Positions 1 to 9,700 of a stretch of 64,000 nucleotides of DNA are shown piece after piece; the stretch's first letter is position 1; each line of letters begins with the position of its first letter. The position numbers were made by a program, and so were the translations under genes. Below the pieces are notes generated by a model. The model was given only the letters and a program-made list of their open reading frames with translations, was not told the DNA's origin and searched no databases. The stretch comes from Rubrivirga litoralis (GTDB lineage: Bacteria; Bacteroidota; Rhodothermia; Rhodothermales; Rubricoccaceae): assembly GCF_031846415.1 (NCBI RefSeq), contig NZ_JAVRHT010000017.1, forward strand, positions 1 to 64,000. The letters are read 5' to 3'.

Positions 1-30
1 CTGCTCTACCTGCTCTACCTGCTCTACCTG
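1..30. repeat. Tandem nonamer CTGCTCTAC, three copies
   Basis: Three perfect copies of CTGCTCTAC start at the first base and run into CTGCTG. The array may continue left of the window. One reading frame stops at 68-70, so it could be the 3' end of an upstream gene, but no product can be assigned. Confidence 0.7.
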
Positions 31-67
31 CTGCGCGGGGCGGCCCCTCCGCTCCCCCGGCGTGTCC

Positions 68-75
68 TAGATTGG
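68..75 (+). promoter_or_regulatory. Putative -7 promoter box for clpX
   Basis: TAGATTGG matches seven of eight positions of the Bacteroidota-type TAnnTTTG element and lies 23 nt before the clpX ATG. No TTG -33 element is visible upstream. Confidence 0.4.
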
Positions 76-98
76 CGGGCCGCCCTGCTCCCGCGCCC

Positions 99-1376
<1,278 letters not shown>

Positions 1377-1506
1377 GCGGACCGGCGACGACCGCCCCGC
1401 TCCCGGTGACCATGACCGCGTTCCTCCCCGCCCGCCGCAGGCGTTGCGGAGCGCCCCCGGCGGGCGCCCGCCCCGCCGATAACCGCCCCGCCCGCGGGGC
1501 CGCGTC

Positions 1507-3033
1507 GTGAGCCGCTGGACGCCGGCCCGGATCGGGCTCTGGGGCGGGGCGGCGCTCCTCGTCGCCCTCCTCCTCCTCCCCGCCCCCGACGGGCTGAGCG
1601 GGGCGGGGTGGCGCGTGGCGGCGGTCGGGCTGGCGATGGCCGTGTGGTGGATGACCGAGGCGCTGCCGATCGCGGCGACGTCGCTCGTCCCCGTGGTCGC
1701 GTTCCCGGTCCTCGGCGTGGCGTCGGTCGACGAGGCGGCGGCGCCGTACGCGAGCCCCATCGTGCTCCTGTTCCTCGGCGGGTTCTTGCTCGCCAAGGCG
1801 ATGGAGCGGTGGGGGCTCCACCGCCGCGTCGCGCTCTCCGTGCTCGACCGCGTCGGCGGCGCCCCGCGCCGCGTGCTGGCCGGCTTTATCGCGACGGCCG
1901 GGCTCCTCTCGATGGGCATCTCGAACACGGCCACGGCCGTCATGATGCTGCCCATCGCGTCGTCGGCCGCCGCCACGCTCCGCGAGGACGGGGCGCCGGG
2001 CGCGTTCGACACCACGCTCCTGCTCGGCGTGGCCTACGCGTGCTCGGTCGGCGGCATGGGCACGCTGATCGGGACGCCGACGAACGCGCTCCTGGCCGGC
2101 TTCGTGGCCGAGGCCTACGGCGTCGACCTCTCGTTCGCGGGGTGGCTCGCCGTCGGGCTCCCGTTCGCGCTCCTCGGGCTGGCCGTCGTCTACGCCGTCC
2201 TCCTCCGGTTCCCGGCCCGCGTGGGCGGGGTGGCGCCCGAGCGCGCGGCGGCGTTCGCGGCGTGGGTGCGCGCGACGCGCGCCGAGCTGGGGCCGGCCAG
2301 CCCGCCCGAGCGCCGCGTCGGCGCCGTGTTCGCGGCCGTCGCCGCGCTGTGGACGACGCGGCCGCTGTGGGGCGCCCTCGTGCCGGGCGCGAGCGACGCC
2401 GGCGTGGCCCTGCTCGGCGCGCTCGTCTTGTTCGCGGCCCCGGCCGGCCGGTCCGCCCCGCCCCGCCCTCGCTCCGCAGAAGCGGGCGGGGCGGAGTCTG
2501 CGGGCGGGGCGGCGCGGCTGCTCGACTGGCCCACCGCCGTCACGATCCCCTGGGGCGTGCTGCTCCTGTTCGGCGGTGGCCTCTCGCTCGCGGCGGCCGT
2601 CGACGGCTCCGGCCTGGCCGTGTGGATCGGCGGCCGCCTGGGCGGGGCGGCCGCGCTCCCGCCCCTGCTCGTCGTGGGCGCCGTCGTCGCCGTCGTCGTC
2701 GTCCTCACCGAGCTGACGAGCAACACGGCCACGGCCGCTGCCTTCCTGCCCGTGCTCGCCGCGCTCCCGTTCGCGGCCGACCCGCTCGTGGTCCTCGTCG
2801 CGGTCACGTTCGCGGCGTCGTGCGCGTTCATGCTCCCCGTCGCCACCCCGCCCAACGCGATCGTGTTCGGGAGCGGGCGCGTCGAGATCGGCCAGATGAT
2901 GCGGGCGGGCGCCGTGCTCAACGTGGTGTTCGTGGTGCTCGCGACGGCGTGGTGCGCGCTGGCGGTGCCGGCCCTCGTCGACCTCGTGCTGCCGGGCCTC
3001 CCCGCCCCGCCCGCAGGCGCGCCCGGCCCGTAG
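1507..3033 (+). CDS. SLC13/DASS-family sodium:anion symporter
   Basis: This is a 508-aa polytopic membrane protein of the divalent-anion:Na+ symporter family, which takes up dicarboxylates, sulfate or phosphate. Both hallmark SNT motifs are present: SNTATAVMMLP at about residue 139 and TSNTATAAAFLP at about 405, each followed by a Pro-containing TPTNA or TPPNA loop. It starts at a GTG with no clear ribosome binding site. Between the two repeats, at about residues 315-340, is a hydrophilic Pro/Arg/Ala/Gly insert encoded by an inverted repeat of the window-wide GGGCGGGGCGG motif. The substrate cannot be deduced from sequence. It stands alone between clpX and the yihY-like gene. Confidence 0.85.
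   Translation: MSRWTPARIGLWGGAALLVALLLLPAPDGLSGAGWRVAAVGLAMAVWWMTEALPIAATSLVPVVAFPVLGVASVDEAAAPYASPIVLLFLGGFLLAKAMERWGLHRRVALSVLDRVGGAPRRVLAGFIATAGLLSMGISNTATAVMMLPIASSAAATLREDGAPGAFDTTLLLGVAYACSVGGMGTLIGTPTNALLAGFVAEAYGVDLSFAGWLAVGLPFALLGLAVVYAVLLRFPARVGGVAPERAAAFAAWVRATRAELGPASPPERRVGAVFAAVAALWTTRPLWGALVPGASDAGVALLGALVLFAAPAGRSAPPRPRSAEAGGAESAGGAARLLDWPTAVTIPWGVLLLFGGGLSLAAAVDGSGLAVWIGGRLGGAAALPPLLVVGAVVAVVVVLTELTSNTATAAAFLPVLAALPFAADPLVVLVAVTFAASCAFMLPVATPPNAIVFGSGRVEIGQMMRAGAVLNVVFVVLATAWCALAVPALVDLVLPGLPAPPAGAPGP
2453..2512. repeat. Inverted repeat of the GC 11-mer inside a coding region
   Basis: CCGCCCCGCCC (2458-2468) and GGGCGGGGCGG (2484-2494) form a perfect 11-bp stem with a 15-nt loop. 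A third copy follows at 2502-2512. The element is in frame and encodes a low-complexity loop of the SLC13 transporter. Confidence 0.85.
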
Positions 3034-3106
3034 GCCCGCCGGGCGGGGCGGCGACCGTGCCGCCCCTGATGGCCGGCCCGTGTGAGCGTTCGTACTCTCC
3101 CCGGCC

Positions 3107-4207
3107 ATGCTCCGCACCGCCTCCCATCACGCCCGCCGCGCGCTCGGCCCGTCCAAGTACTACGGGTCCGGGCTGCTCAAGGTGTTGATGACGGACCCCA
3201 TCTTCCTGTGGGCGCAGGCGATCTCGTTCAAGACGCTCGTCACGCTGCTCCCGCTGCTCCTGCTGGCGGCCGGCGTGTTCGGGCTCATTCTGCGGGGGCA
3301 GGACTCGTTCACGACCGTGGCCTCGTTCCTGCGCACGTTCCTGCCGCCGGGCCAGAGCGACGAACTGGTCGCGCTCGTGTTCGAGCTCCAGAAGGCGTCG
3401 GGCCAGCTCACGATCGTCGGCGCGGCGGTCTTCCTGTTCACCGTCGTGACGCTGTTCGCCACGCTCCGCTACGTGGTCGGGGCGGCCATGGGCGAGCGGC
3501 GCCACCAGATGCGGTCGCTCTTCGGGGGGTACGCCTTCGACCTCCGAATGATGGTCCAGGTGGGGGTCCTGTTCCTGCTCTCGCTCGCCATCACGGCCGT
3601 CGCCACCGTGATCCAGTCGCGGAGCGGGGCGGTCGCCGGCGAGGTCGGACTCGACCCCGCCCTCGCCGAGGCCGCGGGCGGGGTGGTGGCCCGGGTGCTC
3701 CTGTTCGTCGTGCCCTACGTGCTGACGGTGGGCATGCTCGTCCAGCTCTACTACTACGTGCCGCGGCCGCACCCCCCGTGGCGGAGCGCGCTGTGGGGGG
3801 CGGCCGTGGGGGCCGTCGTGTTCGAGGCGGCCAAGCGCGGGTTCACGTTCTACGCGACCTACCTGGCCGACTTCGACCGCTACGCGGCGCAGGGTCCCGA
3901 GGCCGGCGCGCTCGGCGGGCTCGGCGGCGTGTTCGGGCTCGTGCTCGCGTTCGTGTTCTGGGTCTACTTCTCGGGCCTCATCCTCGTCGTCGGCGCGTCG
4001 GTGGCCGCCCTCCACGAGCGGCGGCACCGGCCGCGGCGCTCGCGGATCCGCCGGCTGTGGACGCAGATGGGCGCCACGCGGCGGCGCCGCGCGCGGGCCT
4101 CCGGCGGCCTCCTGCGCCGGGCGGGGCGGGAGGCCGCCGGCGACGGCCGGGCGCCGGACGCCCTGGGCCGCTCGGACCCCGCCCCGGTCGTCCGGCCGCC
4201 GTCGTGA
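3107..4207 (+). CDS. YihY/BrkB family membrane protein
   Basis: A 366-aa inner-membrane protein of the YihY/virulence factor BrkB family (once misnamed ribonuclease BN). About six membrane segments lie between residues 35 and 310, including the family-typical FKTLVTLLPLLL stretch near residue 45 and a conserved YYYVPR segment in the middle. The last 55 residues are an Arg-rich cytosolic tail that is probably lineage-specific. The molecular function of the family is unresolved; roles in envelope transport are suggested in other bacteria. The gene starts at an ATG 73 nt after the transporter stop. TACTCTCC lies 6 nt upstream but fits the promoter consensus poorly. Confidence 0.88.
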   Translation: MLRTASHHARRALGPSKYYGSGLLKVLMTDPIFLWAQAISFKTLVTLLPLLLLAAGVFGLILRGQDSFTTVASFLRTFLPPGQSDELVALVFELQKASGQLTIVGAAVFLFTVVTLFATLRYVVGAAMGERRHQMRSLFGGYAFDLRMMVQVGVLFLLSLAITAVATVIQSRSGAVAGEVGLDPALAEAAGGVVARVLLFVVPYVLTVGMLVQLYYYVPRPHPPWRSALWGAAVGAVVFEAAKRGFTFYATYLADFDRYAAQGPEAGALGGLGGVFGLVLAFVFWVYFSGLILVVGASVAALHERRHRPRRSRIRRLWTQMGATRRRRARASGGLLRRAGREAAGDGRAPDALGRSDPAPVVRPPS

Positions 4208-4266
4208 GGCGCCCCCGCCCCGCCCGCCGCCCCGCCCGGGGCGCCCTCCCCCCGACTGCCCCCCGC

Positions 4267-6585
4267 GTGCCCGCCGTCCGCCCCGCCCTCCTCCTGCTCG
4301 CGCTCGCCGCCCTGGCCCCCGCCACTGTGCGGGCGCAGGCCCCGCTCTCGCTCGTCAACGACCGGACGACCGTGTCGTCGATCTCGTTCGATGGGCTCGG
4401 GCCGCTCCTCGAGGACAACGTGCGCGAGGTGATCGCGACGACGGAGCCCCAGGTGTCGGTCATCGGGAAGATTACAGGGTTCGCCGCTTCGCTCCTGGGG
4501 CGGGGCGACGAGAACGTGTACCCGTTCAGCCCAGTCGAGTTGGCCAAGGACGCCGTCCGCGTTCGGCGGTACTACGCCGAGAGCGGGTTCCCGCGCGCGT
4601 CGGTCGGCTACGACGTCCAGCTCGACACGTCGGACAACGCCGTCGACGTCACCTTCCTGATCGAGCGCGGGCCGCCGCTCGTGCTCGACGAGGTCACGTT
4701 CGCGGGGCCGGGCCAGACGCCGGTGACCGCGCAGCTCCCGCCGTCGCTCCACGACGACTGGGAGGACTACACGCAGAGCATCCGGCTGCGGAGCGGGACG
4801 CGGCTCGACCAGTCGTCGCTGGCCGACCTCCAGCGCCAGACGACGTCGTGGTTCGCCAACCGCGGCTACGCGTTCGCCTACGCCGGGGCCGAGCGGTTCG
4901 CGGACTCGACCGGGCTCCGGGCCGACGTCCGCGTCAAGGTCGACGCCGGGCCGCGCGCGCGGATCGGCGACGTCCGGCTGGAGCCCATCGGCGGGCCGCT
5001 CTCGGTCAGCGACCGGGTCGTGCTCCGCGAGCTCCCGTTCCAGCCCGGCGACCTCTACGACGCGTCGGAGCTGATCGAGGGGCAGCGCCAGATCTTCGGG
5101 CTCGGCCTGTTCCAGCTCGCCCTCGTCAACCTCGCCGAGGGCCAGCCGCGCGACTCGACGGTCGACGTGGTCGTCCAGGTCCGCCAGGGCGACGTCCGCT
5201 CGGTCACGGGCTACGCCGGCTACGCGACCGAGGGCGGGGTGACGGGGCGGGGCCAGTTTACGCACCGCAACTTTTTCGGCGGCGCCCGGACGCTCACGCC
5301 GGCCCTCGTGTGGCGGACCGGCCTGGGCGGGGAGACGGTCGGGGCCAACCCGGCCACGGCCATCTCGGACTTCCAGGCGACGCTCACGCTCCAGCAGCCG
5401 TACGTCTTCGACCGGCGCCTCTCGGCCACGGTCTCCGGCCTGTACCGGCGGCGGAACGACCGGATCGAGCGGTCGAACCAGGTCGAGGCCAGCACGGCCC
5501 TCCTGTTTACGCGGAACACGCTCCAAACCGCTTCGCTAACGGCGACCGTCAACTCGCGGACGCTCCTGAACAGCCGCGTGAACGGACTCGGCCTGCTCTC
5601 CGAGGACGTCCTCGTCAGCGACTCGACGTCGCTCATGTCGCGGGTGGCGTCGCTCGAACTGGGCGGGACCTACGGCGTCGTCGACGACCCGCTCGCGCCG
5701 CGGCGCGGGTTCGTGCTCCGGCCCTCGGCCGCCGTCGCCGGCGGCCCCGTCGGCGGCCTCTCGTTCGGGCGGGGCCGGCTCACGGCCACGGCGCTCTACC
5801 CGTTCAACGACCGGGTCGGGCTCGTGGCCCGGGCCACGGGCGGGGTGCTGGCCCCGTACAGCGGCACCGACATCGGCGGCATCCGCGACTACCTCCTCCT
5901 CCGCGACCGCCTGTTCTACGCCGGCGGCACGAACGACGTCCGCGGGTGGGGCGAGGGGCTGCTGGGGCCGAAGGTGTTCGACTTCGACCTGGCCCGGATC
6001 GACTCGGCGGAGATCGCAGCGACGTACACCGGCGTCGGCGGGCGCGGCAAGGCGTCGGCGTCGGTCCAGCTCAACCTCCCGCTCCCGGTCGGGCCGCAGT
6101 GGGGGGCCAACGTGTTCGTCGACGCCGGCCGGGTGTTCGCGCCGGCCGGCGCGCTCGACGGTCTGTTTACGCCGGCCGCGTTCTACGACCCGGGCGAGCC
6201 CGTCCCGTCCGGCGTCCCCGGCGCGCTCGACGACGTCCTGGCCCTGTACCGCGACGAGGGCGGGGTCCGCGTCGGGGCCGGGGCCGGCCTCCAGTACCTC
6301 ACGCCGGTCGGCTTCGTCAGCGTGGCGTTGGGCGTGAAGCTCAACCCGTCGTACTTCGACCGCCGCCCGGCCGAGTCCGGCCCGGCGCTGCTGCTCGCGG
6401 CCGGCCTCGCCGGGCTCTCGCCCGACGACCTCGACACCGACGCCGGCCTCGCCGAAGCCCAGCGCGTGTTCGACCAGAACGGGTTCACGAACGCGAGCGA
6501 CGAGCCGTTCGACGTCGAGGAGGCGCTCTCGCCCAGCTTTTTCAGCCGGCTCCAGTTCCACCTCAGCCTCGGGCAGACGTTCTAG
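4267..6585 (+). CDS. tamA: BamA/TamA-family outer-membrane assembly protein
   Basis: An Omp85-superfamily outer-membrane protein of 772 aa. A signal peptide (residues 1-22, ending TVRAQA) is followed by POTRA-like periplasmic domains to about residue 330, then a 16-strand surface-antigen (D15) barrel that ends in Phe (SLGQTF), the usual C-terminal insertion signal. The frame stays open far upstream, but that part is antisense-like low complexity; the GTG at 4267 begins directly with the signal peptide. tamB follows after 169 bp, so TamA rather than BamA is the better call. TamA with TamB is thought to help move lipids or insert proteins into the outer membrane. A BamA paralogue role is not excluded. 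Confidence 0.9.
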   Translation: MPAVRPALLLLALAALAPATVRAQAPLSLVNDRTTVSSISFDGLGPLLEDNVREVIATTEPQVSVIGKITGFAASLLGRGDENVYPFSPVELAKDAVRVRRYYAESGFPRASVGYDVQLDTSDNAVDVTFLIERGPPLVLDEVTFAGPGQTPVTAQLPPSLHDDWEDYTQSIRLRSGTRLDQSSLADLQRQTTSWFANRGYAFAYAGAERFADSTGLRADVRVKVDAGPRARIGDVRLEPIGGPLSVSDRVVLRELPFQPGDLYDASELIEGQRQIFGLGLFQLALVNLAEGQPRDSTVDVVVQVRQGDVRSVTGYAGYATEGGVTGRGQFTHRNFFGGARTLTPALVWRTGLGGETVGANPATAISDFQATLTLQQPYVFDRRLSATVSGLYRRRNDRIERSNQVEASTALLFTRNTLQTASLTATVNSRTLLNSRVNGLGLLSEDVLVSDSTSLMSRVASLELGGTYGVVDDPLAPRRGFVLRPSAAVAGGPVGGLSFGRGRLTATALYPFNDRVGLVARATGGVLAPYSGTDIGGIRDYLLLRDRLFYAGGTNDVRGWGEGLLGPKVFDFDLARIDSAEIAATYTGVGGRGKASASVQLNLPLPVGPQWGANVFVDAGRVFAPAGALDGLFTPAAFYDPGEPVPSGVPGALDDVLALYRDEGGVRVGAGAGLQYLTPVGFVSVALGVKLNPSYFDRRPAESGPALLLAAGLAGLSPDDLDTDAGLAEAQRVFDQNGFTNASDEPFDVEEALSPSFFSRLQFHLSLGQTF

Positions 6586-6754
6586 CCCGCCCGCAGAGCG
6601 GGGCCGCCCCGCCCGGCCCCCGCCGGTGCGTACCGTTCGGACGGGACGCCCCGCCCAGCGAGCCGACCGCTCCCCACCCAGACCGACGAGCCGCCGCCCC
6701 ACCGGCAGATCGGCCTGGACCTACTGAACCGCCGCCCCGCCCGTTCACGCCCCC

Positions 6755-9700
6755 GTGCCCACGCAACCGACCCGCTCCGACTCGTCGCTCGGCGACGGCG
6801 CCGCCTCCAAAGCGGCCCGCCCCGCCCCGCCCGACCGCGAGGGCGGGGCGGGGCGGTGGTCGCTCGGGCGGCGGCTGGGCGTCGCCGCGCTCGTGGTGCT
6901 CGCGGTCGTCGTCGTGGCGGTCGTCGGCGTCGTGGTGTACCTCCAGACGGAGTCGGGCCGCGCGCGCGTCCAGACGGTCGCCGTCGAGCAGATCCAGAAC
7001 CTCCTGGCCGACGACGCGACGGTGTCGGTCGAGCGGCTGGACGGCACCTTCCTGACCGGCGCCCGGCTCGTCGGGCTGGACATCGAGCGGGGCGGCGAGA
7101 CGGTCGTGGCCGTCGACACGCTGACGATCGACTACAACCTGGCGTCGCTGCTCCGGCGGACGTTCTCGGCGAGCGACGTCTACGTGGCCGGGCCGTCGGT
7201 CTACGTCCGCCAGCGGGCCGACAGCACGTTCAACGTGTCGGACCTGCTCAAGCCGGCGGCCGACACGTCGTCGTCGGGCGGCTTCGCCGTCGAGCTCGGC
7301 CGGGTCCGCGTGCGGCGCGGGCGGGCCGAGGTCCACTGGCTGAACGCCGAGCGCGACTCGGTCCACACGGTGCGCGACCTGCGCGCCGACGTCCAGGACC
7401 TCGTCTCGCGCGACGGGACGGTCGAGGGCGCCCTCGACGCGCTCCGCCTGGAGGCCGTGGCCCCGAGCGACGCCGGCCTCCTGCGGGTGGCGGCGGCCGG
7501 GCGGTTCTCCTCCGACGAGGTGGCCCTGACCCAGTTCGACGTCCGCAGCCGGGCCGGCACGGACGTGGGCGGGGCGGCGCGGCTGGCGTTCCAGGACGGG
7601 GCGCTGCCGGTCTTCGAGGCCGACATCGAGGCCGCCCCGCTCGCGCTCGAGGACGCCCGCGCGTTCGCCGGCGTCGAGCTCTACGGCGACCCGCGCCTCC
7701 GGCTCCGGGCCGACTCCGACGGCGGCGCGCTCACGTTCGCGCTCAACGCCGCGCTCGGCGAGGGCGCGCTGACGCTCGACGGCGAGCTCTCGCGCGAGCC
7801 CGACGGGCCGGTGGGCTACCGCGCCGAGGGCACGCTCCGCCGGTTCGACCCGTCGGTGCTGACGCGGAACGAGGCGCTCGCGGCCGACATCACGGGCGAC
7901 CTCCGCCTGGACCTCCGGGGCGAGGGGCTGGAGACGCTGACCGGGCCGTTCGACGTCTCGCTCCGCGAGAGCCGCGTGGCGGGGCGGCAGATCGACCGGC
8001 TCGTGGTCGACGGCGCCTTCGAGGCCGGCAGCGTCACGTTCGACGTGAACGGCGCGCTCCCCGGCCTGGACCTCGTGGCCGAGGGCCGCGCGCGGCCGTT
8101 CGAGGACGTCCCCTCGTTCCGCGTCGCCGGGCGGGCCGACGACGTCGACCTGGGGCGGCTGCTGCCGGGGGCGGGGCGGTCGGACGCGTTCGCGGGCGAG
8201 TTCGCGGTCATCGGGCGCGGCACGTCGCTCGACACGTTCTCGGGGTCGGTCGCCCTCGGCCTCTCGCGCGCCGAGATCGACCTGGGCGACCGGCGGCTCC
8301 GGCTGCGCGCGTTCGACCTCGACGCCGACGTCGCCGACGGCCGCGCGGCCTTCGACGCGGCCGCCGTGCTGCCCGACGGTGGGCTCGTGGCGGCGGTCGG
8401 GACGGCCGACCTGGGCGCCGACCCGCTGGCGTACACGGTCACCGACGGCCGGCTCCAAGACGTCAACCTCGCCGTGCTCACCGGCGACCCGTCGCAGACC
8501 TCGGACGTGACGGGCTCGTTCACGCTGGACGGCCGGGGCCTCGACCCGCAGACGGCCCGCGTCGACCTCGCGGCCCGCCTCCGCCCGTCGAGCTACGGCG
8601 ACTACCGGCTGGAGAGCGGCCGCCTCGCCCTCGGCCTCCGCCGCGGCGTGGCGACGGTCGACCTCGCCGCCGACCTGGGCGTGGGCGGGGCGGTCACGGC
8701 CGCCGGGACGGTCCGCCCGTTCGCCACCCCGCTCGCGTACGACCTCTCGGGGACGGTGCGGAACCTGGACCTCGCGGCGTTCACGGGTAACCCGGACCAG
8801 GCGAGCGACCTGACGGGCACGTTCACGGCGACGGGCGCCGGCATCGACCCGGCGACGCTCGACGCGACGGCGCGCGTCCAGATCACGGAGCCGTCGAGCT
8901 ACGGCGCCCGGCTGCTCGACGACGCCGACCTCACGCTCCGCCTCGCGCGCGGCGACCTCGCGCTCGACGGGACGGTCGGGACGCCCGAGGGCCGGTTCGA
9001 CGTTGCCGTCACGGGCCGCCCGTTCGACGGCGACCCCAGCTTCGCGTTCGAGGAGACGTGCTTTTCGGGCCTCGACCTGTCGCGGTTCGCGGCCGCCGCC
9101 CCGCGCTCGGACCTCAACGGGTGCCTGAGCGGCTCGGTCAGCGGGCTCGCCGACCTCGAGATGGCCCGCGGCGACGGCGTCGTCACGCTCCGCCCGTCGA
9201 CGATCAACGGGGCCGAGGTCGAGGACGGGCGCGTCGTGTTCGACCTCGTGGACGGGGCCGTCGCGGCCACGCTCACGCTCGACCTCGCCGAGGGCGGGGC
9301 GGTCGTGGCCGCGCTCCAGGGCCGGCCGTTCGACGAGACGCCCACGTTCTCGCTCCGCGGGCGGACCGACGCGCTCGACGCGGCCGTGCTCCTGGACCTC
9401 CCGCCCGATCAGCCGCTCCGGCTCACGACGACGTTCGACGTCGACCTTCGGGGGACCGACCCCGAGACGCTGTCGCTGACGGCGTCGCTGGCCGGCGGGT
9501 CGTCGGTGGCCGGGCCGGTCTCCGTCGACACGCTCCGCGCCGAGCTCGCGCTCGACCGCGGCGTGCTCCGCGTGGACACGCTGCTCCTGGACTCGGACGT
9601 GGCCGACCTCACGGGCGGCGGCACGCTCGCGCTCCTCGACGCGGGCGCGGCGTCGGACTTCCGGCTCGCGGGCGAGATCGAGAGCCTGACCCCGATCGCG

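Noticed and set aside
72..98. Upstream TTG start for clpX
   Set aside because: It lies inside the putative TAGATTGG promoter box and adds only an Ala/Pro stretch not seen in ClpX proteins.
3082..4266. Upstream extension of the tamA frame
   Set aside because: Overlaps the yihY-like gene out of frame and precedes the signal peptide, which must be N-terminal.
4848..7055. 735-aa plus-strand frame overlapping tamA and tamB
   Set aside because: Out-of-frame translation of tamA, almost all Arg/Pro/Ala; no start context.
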